Part shown: positions 6,055 through 14,233 of the stretch, piece after piece
Layout: every line of letters begins with the position of its first letter
How positions within the stretch are numbered: the stretch's first letter is position 1
NCBI GenBank assembly: GCA_964510955.1
Contig: CAZEDW010000026.1
Coordinates: 1-60,458 of the forward strand
DNA length: 60,458 bases
Direction of reading: 5' to 3'
Source: JAFLCM01 sp964510955
Lineage (GTDB): Bacteria; Planctomycetota; Phycisphaerae; Phycisphaerales; UBA1924
Notes under the pieces: generated by a model
The model's database searches: none
Seen by the model: the letters and a program-made list of their open reading frames with translations, nothing else
What the model was told of the DNA's origin: nothing
Translations under genes and position numbers: made by a program

Positions 6055-8972
6055 TCGCCCCGGCCGGGAGCATTCCAGTGAGGAGCGGCGCGCAGAACCG
6101 CGGGCGGATGGGGGCGGCGCGGGTCCGGTGGGCGCGGGCGGCCCTGCTGCTGGCCGTGGCCGCGGCTTTCAGCGTGCCGCCGCGCGTTTGCGGCGCCCCG
6201 GACCAGGCTGTGTCGATCCCGACGTTGCCCACGAAGACGGCGCTCGACACCGCGGACGAGCAGACCGAGCAGTTTCTCATCCAGTACGGACTGAACCGGC
6301 TGCTGGCGGAGCACCTCGAAGCGCGCCTAAAGCAGACCCCGCCGACGCCCGGCCAGATCAGCCCGCGGCGGTCCGAGCTGGCCGACCGACTCGCCGAGAC
6401 CTACGCGAGGATTCTGTCGAACACCGACGACCTCGGCGAGCAAGCACGGGTTGAAGCCAAGGCGAGAGAGCTGCTTGCGAGCGTGCCCGAGGCCGATTCG
6501 GTGGAGCTGCGGCTTGGGCTGGCCCGGGCGGGATACGCGAGGCTCGAGCAGATCGCCGAACGCCGTCGAGTGCGCTCGGCTTCGCAGAGTGACGCCGTGT
6601 CGGCGGCTTCACGCCTCGACGAGCTGGCGCGCCAGTTCGAGTCCATCGCATCTGACGCGAACGGCCGCGTGCAGTCGCTGGAACGCCAGGAGTCATCGAC
6701 CACCAGCGATCAGAACCTGGTCGCCACGGCTCTGGCCGGCGTGCGGGCCCAGCGTTCCCAGGGGCACTACCTCGCGGGCTGGTGCCTCTACTACGCGCAT
6801 GAGCTCGAGCCCGCCGGTCGGGACGATTACCCGGTCCGCGCGCTGCGTCACCTGGGGTGGCTGCTGGGCGTCGCGCGACCGGACTCGGACCCGCTCGACG
6901 CCGCCAAGGCCCCGACGGACTTCCTGAAGTTCGAGCATGTCGCGCGCGCCGCGGTGGCCGCGGGCTTGTGCCTTTCTCAGCAGGGTCGCTGCGACGAGGC
7001 CCTCAGGTGGTTCGACACCGTCGAGAAGTCCGCCGACGCCCCCGAGGTCGTCAAGTCTCAGGTCCCGGCGCGCCGGATGGTGGTGTTGGCGCGCTGCGGG
7101 CGATGGGATTCGCTCAAGTCGTTCGTGCTGAAGCGCCGTGAGCCGCCGGTGGTCCAGATCGGGCAGACTGCGCCGGCGTTCGTGCCGCTCGATCCGGGCG
7201 AGGCCCGGCTCCTGGCGGTGCTGGCGTTGCAGGCCGACGCGGCGTCCGCCGGGGCCCAGGAGATGATCCAGCTCGGGGTGTCCGATCTCTTGGCCCGCGG
7301 CGAGCCCGGACCGGTGCTCGAGCTCGCGAGCGAGTTCGGCGTCGATCGCTTCGCTTCGACCGGGTTTATCGGGCATCAGGTCAGGGCGCTGCAGCTCTAT
7401 GACCAGGCCAAGAAGGCCCACGGGGCGGCGGGCGCGTCGGAGGGCGCCGGCGGCCCGCAGGGCGAGCCGTCCAGGGACCCCGAGGCGTGCCGCCTGTTCC
7501 GGGCCGCGGGTGAGCAGTTCAGGCTCGCGCTCGACGCCCCGGACCGCGCGGCATTCCCCGGGGCGCTGGGAAACACGCGGATGCTGCTGGGCTTGTGCGC
7601 GTTCAACGCCTCGGGGGCCGCGCCACCTGGCGGGTCCGAGCGTGAGGCGATCAGCGAGCTGGCGCGTGCCGCCGAGTGGTTCGACGGGGCGTACGCGGCG
7701 CTGGCAGAACCGGCGCGGAAGTCCGAGGCGATGTGGATGGCCATCCGCTCGATGGACCTGTACCTGGCGCGGGCCGCCACGCCCGAGCACGACGCGCCGG
7801 CGCGGCGCGACGAGCTGATCGACCGCTACATCAAGGCGTTCCCCGACGGCGAACGGACCAGCGCGCTGCTGGTCCGCCGGGCCGCGTCCAAGGCCAAGGC
7901 CTCGCCCGAAGAAGTGGCCCGGCTGCTGGGCGTGCCCGAGAGCGATGGTCAGTACCTGTCGTCACGTCGGCAGGCGGCGCGGATGTCGTTCGAGCTGTAC
8001 CGCGCGGCGCCGCCGGGGTCGGGGAAGCGTGACGCCCTGGGCATGAAGTACGTCGAGATCGCCGAGCCGCTGCTGGCCAGCGAACGCCGGCGCGCGGGCG
8101 AAGACCCCGTGGCCGCCGCCAACGCCTCGGCGCACGCCCGCCAGATGCTCGACGTGCTGCTCTCGTCGGCCAACCCCGACGCGGCCCGCGCCGAGCGCAT
8201 CCTGGACGTCTTGAAGAGCCTGATCGCCTCCAAGCTCGTGGACCAGGGGCCGATCGCCGGGGAAATTCTCATGCGGCGCATGCAACTGGCGCTGGCCCGC
8301 GGCCAGACCGACGCCGCTGCCCAACTGCTCGAAGAGGTGCGTGCCAAGGACGAGAAACTCGCACAGGTGGGCGACCGGCTGGTGCTGGTGTTCCAGCAGC
8401 GTGAGTTTGTTTCGGCCCGGGCGGCGCTGGAGCGCGAACCCTCCGAGGCCTCCAAGGCGCGGGCCGTCGCCGCGGCACGCACCGCGTTGACCACCGCCCG
8501 GCGGCTGCTCAAGACCGAGGGCGACGGTGGATCGCGCCTGTCCGACCAGGCGTCGGTCTCGCTCAACGCCTCGGCCGCCGAGGCCGGCGCGTTCCTGTGG
8601 AACAGCGCCTCGGACGCGTCGGCCCGCGACCTGGCCCTTGCGCTCTACCGCGTGCTGGCCCGCAAGCTGCCCGACACCAGGTCGGTTGTGCGGGGGCTGG
8701 CGGAGATGTCGCTCGCCGCTGGCGAATGGGCGGAAGCACGCGAGGCGTGGAGCACGCTGGCGTCGGCCGCCGAACCCGGCAGCGTCCCGATGTTCGAGGC
8801 CCGCTATCACCTCATCTCGGCGACGGCCAGGCTGTCGCACGACGAGGCCGTCGAGCTGTTCCGCCAGCACGCGGCGCTTTACCCGGCGCTCGGCCCTCCC
8901 CCGTGGGGCGAGAAGTTCCGGGTTCTGGCCCGAGAGCTGGGCGTTTCCCCGCCCGCGGGGGGTGCTCCGTGA
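6051..8972 (+). CDS. Large secreted TPR-like protein of VWA operon
   Basis: A 973-residue protein. The N-terminus MGAARVRWARAALLLAVAAA gives a signal peptide cleaved around CGAPDQA. The rest is a long array of amphipathic helices in TPR/SEL1-like pairs, for example GLCLSQQGRCDEALRWFDTV, ELARAAEWFDGAYAALAEPA and LRLGLARAGYARLEQIAERR, together with a C-terminal segment AEMSLAAGEWAEAREAWSTL. A protein-interaction scaffold is likely; no enzyme motif is visible. It overlaps both neighbours by four bases (ATGA upstream, GTGA downstream), so synthesis is coupled and stoichiometric. The nearest functional analogy is an assembly or secretion scaffold, but this is inference. Confidence 0.78.
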   Translation: MIAPAGSIPVRSGAQNRGRMGAARVRWARAALLLAVAAAFSVPPRVCGAPDQAVSIPTLPTKTALDTADEQTEQFLIQYGLNRLLAEHLEARLKQTPPTPGQISPRRSELADRLAETYARILSNTDDLGEQARVEAKARELLASVPEADSVELRLGLARAGYARLEQIAERRRVRSASQSDAVSAASRLDELARQFESIASDANGRVQSLERQESSTTSDQNLVATALAGVRAQRSQGHYLAGWCLYYAHELEPAGRDDYPVRALRHLGWLLGVARPDSDPLDAAKAPTDFLKFEHVARAAVAAGLCLSQQGRCDEALRWFDTVEKSADAPEVVKSQVPARRMVVLARCGRWDSLKSFVLKRREPPVVQIGQTAPAFVPLDPGEARLLAVLALQADAASAGAQEMIQLGVSDLLARGEPGPVLELASEFGVDRFASTGFIGHQVRALQLYDQAKKAHGAAGASEGAGGPQGEPSRDPEACRLFRAAGEQFRLALDAPDRAAFPGALGNTRMLLGLCAFNASGAAPPGGSEREAISELARAAEWFDGAYAALAEPARKSEAMWMAIRSMDLYLARAATPEHDAPARRDELIDRYIKAFPDGERTSALLVRRAASKAKASPEEVARLLGVPESDGQYLSSRRQAARMSFELYRAAPPGSGKRDALGMKYVEIAEPLLASERRRAGEDPVAAANASAHARQMLDVLLSSANPDAARAERILDVLKSLIASKLVDQGPIAGEILMRRMQLALARGQTDAAAQLLEEVRAKDEKLAQVGDRLVLVFQQREFVSARAALEREPSEASKARAVAAARTALTTARRLLKTEGDGGSRLSDQASVSLNASAAEAGAFLWNSASDASARDLALALYRVLARKLPDTRSVVRGLAEMSLAAGEWAEAREAWSTLASAAEPGSVPMFEARYHLISATARLSHDEAVELFRQHAALYPALGPPPWGEKFRVLARELGVSPPAGGAP

Positions 8973-11725
8973 GCGCTCGGCCCGAGGACATCATGCGCCT
9001 GCTGCCGGCGGCCGATCTCTCACGCGGCCCCTTCGGCCTGCTCAACCTTGGGCCGACGCGGTGCGACGATTTTGCCATTGTCGAGGCGCTGCAGCGCCAG
9101 TTGCGGGCCCTGCAGGTTCACCCCGAGGCGCGCTCGCCCGAGGCCGAGGCGGTGCGCATGGACCTGTACGCCGCGGTGGCCCAGCTCCGCGACCGGGAAG
9201 CCCGCGATGCGCTGGGGCGGCGCTATTTCCGTGAAGCCTGGGTGCCGGCGCCGGTCGCCGATGACCCGCTCCGGCAATCAGACCCGGACCAGACCCGCTG
9301 GGTCACCGATGGGTCGCAGCCCGAGCCGCGACTCCTGCCGCCGGAGTTCCCTCCCTCCAGCGACGAGTTCACGCTGCCCGACGAGCAACTCCAGTCGGGT
9401 CCGCGCCCGGTGATTCTGCCGGAAACCGGGCGGCGAAGCTACGCCGCCGCGGGCGTTCTGCTGATTGTCGGGGCATTGGCGGTGGTGGGGATCGTGGCGT
9501 GGCTGATCTCGGTCAGCTCCGTCCCCACGGTCACGCCGGCGCGCCCCGGAGCGGCAGCACGCCCCTCGGTGTCGGCGTCAGCATCGTCGGCGACGCCCAG
9601 CGCTGAGCCCACGGTGGCGCTTGCCCCGCCGGCCTCCGAGCCGTCGCCATCGGATCTGGTGATCGCCAAGCTGTCGCCCGGCGAGGCGAGGTCGCTGCTC
9701 GAGCGGCTCCGGAGCGCCGCCGATCCCAAGGCCGGCCCCGCTGAGTTTGTGGCGGCGCTCGAGCCGTTCGAGCAGCGCTGGCCCGAGGCGCCGGGCGACC
9801 TCTATCAGCCCGGGGCGCTGGCGATCGGTGAGCGGCTGCAGCGCATCAGCCGGCCCGATCCACGCCCCGGCGTCCAGGCGCTTGAGCGCATCGAGGCCCC
9901 GCTGGCGGCGCTGGCGAGCGAGGGCAAGCTTGTCACCGCCGACCAGGTGACGGGTGCCGTGTGGGCGGCGGGCGTGCTCAACCGGATCAAGGGCGACGCG
10001 TCCATCCCGGCGCGCCTGATCTCCAGCGCCCGGGTGCGCATCGCTTCGCTGACCACCGACGGCGAGGTCCCGCGCGAGCACTCGTTCGCCGGCGGCGCTC
10101 TGCTGGCGCTCGACGCGCTGGCCCGGCGCTGGGCGCGCCCCGACCCGGCGACGCCGGAAGATCAAGTCCGCAGGCGCTGGACGGTCTGGTGCCGCTGCGC
10201 CGCGGCCCTGGACGGCGCCGAGAAAGGCGCTTCGCTGCGAGCCGTAGCCGGAGCGATCGACGTTCTGCTGCGTGACGGTGAAACCGCGACCGACGCCGTC
10301 AACGCCGAAGCCCTGAGCACCGTCGCGGGAACGGTGAAGGACTGGCGCCAGCCCGACGCCGCGGAGCGGTTCCTGCGCTGGTTCGACGACCCCCGCGTGC
10401 GGTCGCCGGCGCTGAGCGTGCTGACCGCGTGGGCGGCCGGTCAGGGGCCGCTGGCCGGGGTCGGCGCGTCGATGATCCTGCCCACCGACGCCACGACCGT
10501 GCAGCGGCGCGAGATGCGCTCGGCGTACGCGCTGCGCCTAGGGCTCTCATCGGGCGACAAAGACCCCGGTGCCGATCTGATCCGGCGCTGGGCCGCCGCG
10601 GCGCGCCGCGCGCTGTCGGGCGACCCGCAGGCCGAGGCCAAGGGTGACCCGCTCACCGCGTTGGCGACGGCCGTGTGCGTCGCACGCCTGAACGAGGCCG
10701 CGGCCCGCCAGTGGGCCATGGACGCTTCGGGAGCCGAGGAGACCTTGCGGTCTGCCGTGCCCGAGTCCGTGACGGCGCAGGGGGCCGGGGCGCCCGGCGG
10801 CGCACCGTCGCGCGTTGACCCGGTGTTTCTGACTTCGCCCGGCGTGCCCCCCGACGGCGAATGGGCCCGCAGGTACCGCGCCGCCAACAACAGCGAGTCG
10901 CTCAAGATCGTCCTGCTCAATCAGCTCCGCAACGGCAAAGGACCCGAGGGGCCCGTGGACGCCGACGTGCTCGCGGAAGCCGCCTGCTACGGCTCGCCGC
11001 GGTCGGCCCGCCAGCTCGCCCGCCAGGCGGTGCGAGATTTCGGCGACCGAGTGACGGTGGTCAACGCCATGCTCGAGGCCATCGCCGACGCACCGCGGCA
11101 GCGTGAGATCGGCGAACTTGTCCGAGACCTGACCGGGCAGACCCCGCCCGCGCCGGCCGATCCCGCGTGGCGGGCCGAGTGCCGGCGGGCGCTGGTCGAG
11201 AAACTGATGTCGCTGACCGGCGACACCGAGGAGGACCGCGCCGACCGTCTCGCCGAGATGCTCGCCGAGTGCTGCCGGTATTCGGCGGACTCGATGCAGA
11301 CGCAGTCAGCGCCCGGGCAGAGCGGGGCCGGCGTGCCGACCAGCGCGGCGGGAGCGGACGCCGCGCCGGACGCCCAGGACGCGGCCCGGCGCCTCCGTGA
11401 CCTGTGGCGCGACCAGGCCCGGCGCATCCCCGAGGGGAGCTGGGTCGTCGAGGGATTCGACGAGCTGGACCGGCGGCACAGCGTCCGGCGCGGGCTGGCC
11501 GAGGGGCCCATCCAGCGATTCGTCGGCGAGCGGCTGGGCGCGGCGGAGATGATGGGCTTCGTCGTCGCGGGCGAGCGCTCCACCCGGGCCCAGGCGGTGC
11601 GCGACGTGCTGGGCGACCTTGCCGCGCACCGGCGTGGCGCGCCGACGGCGTTCCACCAGTGCCTGAGCGCCGAGCGGGCGGTGCTCCGCCTTTGGCTGCT
11701 GCGGTACGGGGAGGGCGAGCAATGA
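8969..11725 (+). CDS. Membrane protein with J-domain-like N-terminus (unknown)
   Basis: A 918-residue protein starting at GTG 8969, which overlaps the previous stop in GTGA. Residues 33-82 (IVEALQRQLRALQVHPEARS, then VRMDLYAAVAQLRDREARDA) look like a degenerate J-domain hairpin in which the HPD motif is reduced to HPE. A Pro-rich linker follows, then a transmembrane helix at 158-181 (AAAGVLLIVGALAVVGIVAW). About 730 helical residues lie beyond it. The topology is probably cytosolic J-like part with a periplasmic helical domain facing the two secreted partners encoded upstream. The open frame extends further 5' but that part is the antisense-free shadow of the previous gene. Function unknown. 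Confidence 0.75.
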   Translation: MSARPEDIMRLLPAADLSRGPFGLLNLGPTRCDDFAIVEALQRQLRALQVHPEARSPEAEAVRMDLYAAVAQLRDREARDALGRRYFREAWVPAPVADDPLRQSDPDQTRWVTDGSQPEPRLLPPEFPPSSDEFTLPDEQLQSGPRPVILPETGRRSYAAAGVLLIVGALAVVGIVAWLISVSSVPTVTPARPGAAARPSVSASASSATPSAEPTVALAPPASEPSPSDLVIAKLSPGEARSLLERLRSAADPKAGPAEFVAALEPFEQRWPEAPGDLYQPGALAIGERLQRISRPDPRPGVQALERIEAPLAALASEGKLVTADQVTGAVWAAGVLNRIKGDASIPARLISSARVRIASLTTDGEVPREHSFAGGALLALDALARRWARPDPATPEDQVRRRWTVWCRCAAALDGAEKGASLRAVAGAIDVLLRDGETATDAVNAEALSTVAGTVKDWRQPDAAERFLRWFDDPRVRSPALSVLTAWAAGQGPLAGVGASMILPTDATTVQRREMRSAYALRLGLSSGDKDPGADLIRRWAAAARRALSGDPQAEAKGDPLTALATAVCVARLNEAAARQWAMDASGAEETLRSAVPESVTAQGAGAPGGAPSRVDPVFLTSPGVPPDGEWARRYRAANNSESLKIVLLNQLRNGKGPEGPVDADVLAEAACYGSPRSARQLARQAVRDFGDRVTVVNAMLEAIADAPRQREIGELVRDLTGQTPPAPADPAWRAECRRALVEKLMSLTGDTEEDRADRLAEMLAECCRYSADSMQTQSAPGQSGAGVPTSAAGADAAPDAQDAARRLRDLWRDQARRIPEGSWVVEGFDELDRRHSVRRGLAEGPIQRFVGERLGAAEMMGFVVAGERSTRAQAVRDVLGDLAAHRRGAPTAFHQCLSAERAVLRLWLLRYGEGEQ

Positions 11726-12651
11726 ACGGCCCGAGTCGCAAGCCCCCGCGCGTGCTGGCCCCGTTGGTGCTGCTGGCGCTGACGCTCGCGCTGCCGGCTG
11801 CGGGCCCGGCGCCGCGCCGAGCCGAACCGGCAGAGCCGCCACCGGCCTCGCTCGCGACGGAGTTGACCCGTCTGGCCCGCGACAACCCCGCGTCTTACTT
11901 TGAGCTGGCCGAGCTGTACGCCCAGTACACCACGCCCGACGCCCGTCGGACGGCCCGCACGCTCTGCATTCTGGCCGCCGAGCTGGCGAGGAAGCAACCC
12001 GCGACGGAGGGCCTGGTGCGGTCGTGTTGTTTGCTGCTGGCGTCGATGGCCGACTCCGATGACGAGCGGCGCTGGCTGATCGCGGTGGCCGACGGCGCCT
12101 CGGCGACTCCGAAGGGGGTTCGCTGGGGGCGGCCTCCCGGCGCGGGGGTGGGGGCCGGGGCGGACCCGCTTTCGTACGAGCTTGCCGTCGCGCTGGGGCG
12201 GTACCGCGCGGGTGAGTTCCGCAAGGTGCGGGAGTTTCTTCGCAAGCGTCCCGAGGCGGCGGACCTGCTCGCGCGAGCCGGGTTTGATCCCGGCGAAGCA
12301 CAGTCGATGATCGGCCAGATCACCAGCGAGACCGACGCATCGCTGGGATGCCCGCGCTGTCGCGGCGAGCGGGTGCTGCGGTCCACCCAGGACAACAAGC
12401 CCGTCGTCACGCTCTGCCCGGTGTGCCAGGGCAACCCCGCACCGACCCCGGCGCTGACCCGCGACCGCTTCGCCCAGCACATGCGGGCCGAGGCCGTGCT
12501 GCTGGACGCGAGACCGCTTTCGTGGTCCGCCCAGCTCCGGCTCGACGGCGCCAGGCCGCTGCGCGACGTCGACCTGGCGGGCGTCGCGGCGTATTACGGC
12601 GTCGATCCACAGGCGTGCATCCGGCGCGACGGGGGCTGGGTGAAACCGTAG
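11722..12651 (+). CDS. Secreted protein with DnaJ-type zinc motif (unknown)
   Basis: A 309-residue protein, last gene of the operon, starting in an ATGA overlap. It has a signal peptide (RVLAPLVLLALTLALPAAG). A helical region (residues 45-200) is followed by paired cysteines C210/C213 and C232/C235 in GCPRCRGERV and LCPVCQGNP. This is the CxxCxGxG-like zinc-binding pattern of DnaJ cysteine-rich domains. A short C-terminal domain ends in a WVKP tail. With the J-like domain in the preceding gene, two DnaJ-related pieces sit in one operon on two polypeptides. This may mark a chaperone-like assembly role outside the cytosol, which is inference. Confidence 0.75.
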   Translation: MNGPSRKPPRVLAPLVLLALTLALPAAGPAPRRAEPAEPPPASLATELTRLARDNPASYFELAELYAQYTTPDARRTARTLCILAAELARKQPATEGLVRSCCLLLASMADSDDERRWLIAVADGASATPKGVRWGRPPGAGVGAGADPLSYELAVALGRYRAGEFRKVREFLRKRPEAADLLARAGFDPGEAQSMIGQITSETDASLGCPRCRGERVLRSTQDNKPVVTLCPVCQGNPAPTPALTRDRFAQHMRAEAVLLDARPLSWSAQLRLDGARPLRDVDLAGVAAYYGVDPQACIRRDGGWVKP

Positions 12652-12667
12652 CCGGCGCCCCGGCGCG

Positions 12668-12673
12668 TACCAT
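12668..12673 (+). promoter_or_regulatory. -10-like hexamer directly before acpS
   Basis: TACCAT, then 5 nt, then ATG 12679; no Shine-Dalgarno. Predicted leaderless start. Confidence 0.4.
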
Positions 12674-12678
12674 CCCGC

Positions 12679-13068
12679 ATGTTCCCGATCGCCCACGGCA
12701 TCGACAGCGTCGAGATCGAGCGCATCGAGCGCCTCCTGAGCGAACACCCCCAGCGCTTCCGCGAGCGGTGCTTCACCGCCCTGGAGCGCCGGCTGGGAGC
12801 CGAGGGGGGTGACCGGCCCGAGTTCTTCGCCGGCCGGTTCGCGGTGAAGGAGGCGGTGTTCAAGGCCCTGGGCACCGGCTGGGCGGGCGGCGTCGGCTGG
12901 ACGGACATCGAGGTTGCCAGGCTGCCCGCGGGCGGGCCGGGGCTCAGCCTCCACGGGGCGGCCATGGCCCGGGCGGCGGAACTCGGCATCGACCGGTGGC
13001 TGGTCTCGCTCACCCACACCAGCGCCGCCGCGACCGCCTCGGTCATCGCCCTGTCGAGCGTCGGGTAG
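12679..13068 (+). CDS. acpS: Holo-[acyl-carrier-protein] synthase
   Basis: A 129-residue protein of normal AcpS length. It transfers 4'-phosphopantetheine from CoA to a serine of acyl carrier protein, activating fatty-acid synthesis in the cytosol. Motifs are GIDSVEIERIE near the N-terminus (Mg-binding Asp of GxD), FAGRFAVKEAVFKALGTG with the second metal-binding Glu, WTDIEV, and the C-terminal SLTHTSAAATASVIA. It begins 27 nt after the VWA operon with its own putative promoter, and stands alone rather than beside pdxJ as in proteobacteria. Confidence 0.95.
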   Translation: MFPIAHGIDSVEIERIERLLSEHPQRFRERCFTALERRLGAEGGDRPEFFAGRFAVKEAVFKALGTGWAGGVGWTDIEVARLPAGGPGLSLHGAAMARAAELGIDRWLVSLTHTSAAATASVIALSSVG

Positions 13069-13113
13069 ACTACCGCGGTACCGGCGCGGTGCGCCGCGAT
13101 ACGGATCGCTTCC

Positions 13114-13962
13114 ATGATGGGAGAGCGTCGGATCATCCCGATCACGCCGAACAAGCGCAGGGCGCCGGCGCTGTACGAGTTGATTTCGCCCGGGTCGGCG
13201 ACCAAGGGCCCAGATCGACCAGCCGGGAGCGGTGGGGGAGTTCCGGCGCCAAGCAAGCCGGCGGCGTCCGGCTCGGCGGGCTCGGCGGCGCAGGTCGGCG
13301 CCGGCAACCGGGCGGACGCTCCGGCGCGCGAGGACGAGGAGCGCGTGCTTGGCATTTCGCCCGGGAGCCGCCTGAACCTGCCGATCGGGTTCGCGTTCGT
13401 CGCGATGGCGATCGTGATCGCGGTGGTCATCGGTGCGTATGCGCTGGGCTACAGCAAGCGCGAGAAGGAGTACAAGCAGAAGCAGGAACTGGACGCCGCG
13501 CGCGAGCCGGGGATGGTGAAGGACCCGCTGGCGGGACTGATGGACCCCTCAGCCCCGGCCCCCGGAGCCGGGGCTGCGCCACCACAGGCGCCGGTCGACA
13601 CCCGCGCCGAGCCGCCGCCCGAGCCCGCGCGGCAGTCCAGCGCCCAGTTGTACGTCGTCAAGACGCTCAAGGACGACCCGCGCAAGGCCGGCGTCAACTA
13701 CCCGACCGTGGCCACGCTTCCGTTCAAGGAGGCGAGCGCGGCTGGGCAGTTCCTGGTGGCCAAGGGCTACTCGGTGGCCCTGGTCCCGGCGCCGCGCGAC
13801 CCGAAGCTGCTCATGGTCGTCCCGCTCATCGGGCTGGACCGTGACGGTTTCCGCCGCGACAAGGATTCGATCGAAAAGACCCTCAAAGACCTCGGCCGGT
13901 CATACAAGCGCGACCAGAAGGGGGCCTCGGATTTCTTCGATCTGTTCTGGGTCAAGAAGTAG
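13114..13962 (+). CDS. Single-pass membrane protein, possible SPOR-like domain
   Basis: A 282-residue protein. The N-terminus carries a conserved-looking RIIPITPNKRRAPALYELIS segment and a disordered Ala/Gly/Pro linker. One transmembrane helix follows at about 92-113 (FAFVAMAIVIAVVIGAYALG) and a charged coiled segment KREKEYKQKQELD. After a second Pro-rich linker, an 85-residue C-terminal domain begins QLYVVKTLKDDPRKAG. That domain alternates strands and helices in a way that recalls SPOR or other peptidoglycan-facing folds, but I cannot assign it firmly. Either ATG 13114 or 13117 could start. A hairpin follows at 13973-13999. Confidence 0.7.
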   Translation: MMGERRIIPITPNKRRAPALYELISPGSATKGPDRPAGSGGGVPAPSKPAASGSAGSAAQVGAGNRADAPAREDEERVLGISPGSRLNLPIGFAFVAMAIVIAVVIGAYALGYSKREKEYKQKQELDAAREPGMVKDPLAGLMDPSAPAPGAGAAPPQAPVDTRAEPPPEPARQSSAQLYVVKTLKDDPRKAGVNYPTVATLPFKEASAAGQFLVAKGYSVALVPAPRDPKLLMVVPLIGLDRDGFRRDKDSIEKTLKDLGRSYKRDQKGASDFFDLFWVKK

Positions 13963-13980
13963 CACCCAAACAGACCCCGC

Positions 13981-14009
13981 TTGGCCCGACGGGGGTCTTC
14001 GGCTATACT
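13981..14009 (+). promoter_or_regulatory. Sigma70-type promoter of small basic protein
   Basis: TTGGCC (13981-13986), 17 bp, TATACT (14004-14009). The predicted start is near 14016, giving a leader of about 25 nt that holds a GAGG ribosome-binding site. Confidence 0.6.
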
Positions 14010-14039
14010 CTCCGCCCCCACTTTTTGAGGATTCTGGCC

Positions 14040-14195
14040 ATGTCCATCGATCGCAGCCTCCGCACCGGCGGCGGACTCGCCTCCAAACGCTCCGTGTTCA
14101 AGCGCGCCGAGCGCGTCGAGAAGACCAAGTCCACGTCCGGCACCGACTACTCCAAGAAGCCCGTGCTCGGAATCCCCAAGACGCGCGTCCACTAA
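14040..14195 (+). CDS. Small basic protein (PVC-superphylum type)
   Basis: A 51-residue protein, MSIDRSLRTGGGLASKRSVF and onward, rich in Lys/Arg and ending PKTRVH. It matches from memory the conserved small basic protein family restricted to Planctomycetes, Verrucomicrobia and Chlamydiae (TIGR04137-like), described as a PVC signature protein with nucleic-acid-binding character. Typical family features are the MS(V/I)DRSL start, the central KR-V-RAER block and a GIPK/GLPK end. It has its own strong promoter and GAGG 9 nt upstream, fitting a highly expressed protein. Its cellular role is not established. Confidence 0.88.
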   Translation: MSIDRSLRTGGGLASKRSVFKRAERVEKTKSTSGTDYSKKPVLGIPKTRVH

Positions 14196-14233
14196 GACGC
14201 CTGGGGTGCCCGGCACCGAGGGGTCACCGCAGC

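Noticed and set aside
13973..13999. Hairpin AGACCCCG/CGGGGTCT as a terminator
   Set aside because: No T run follows and its loop contains the -35 of the next promoter. It could be an inefficient terminator but is not supported.
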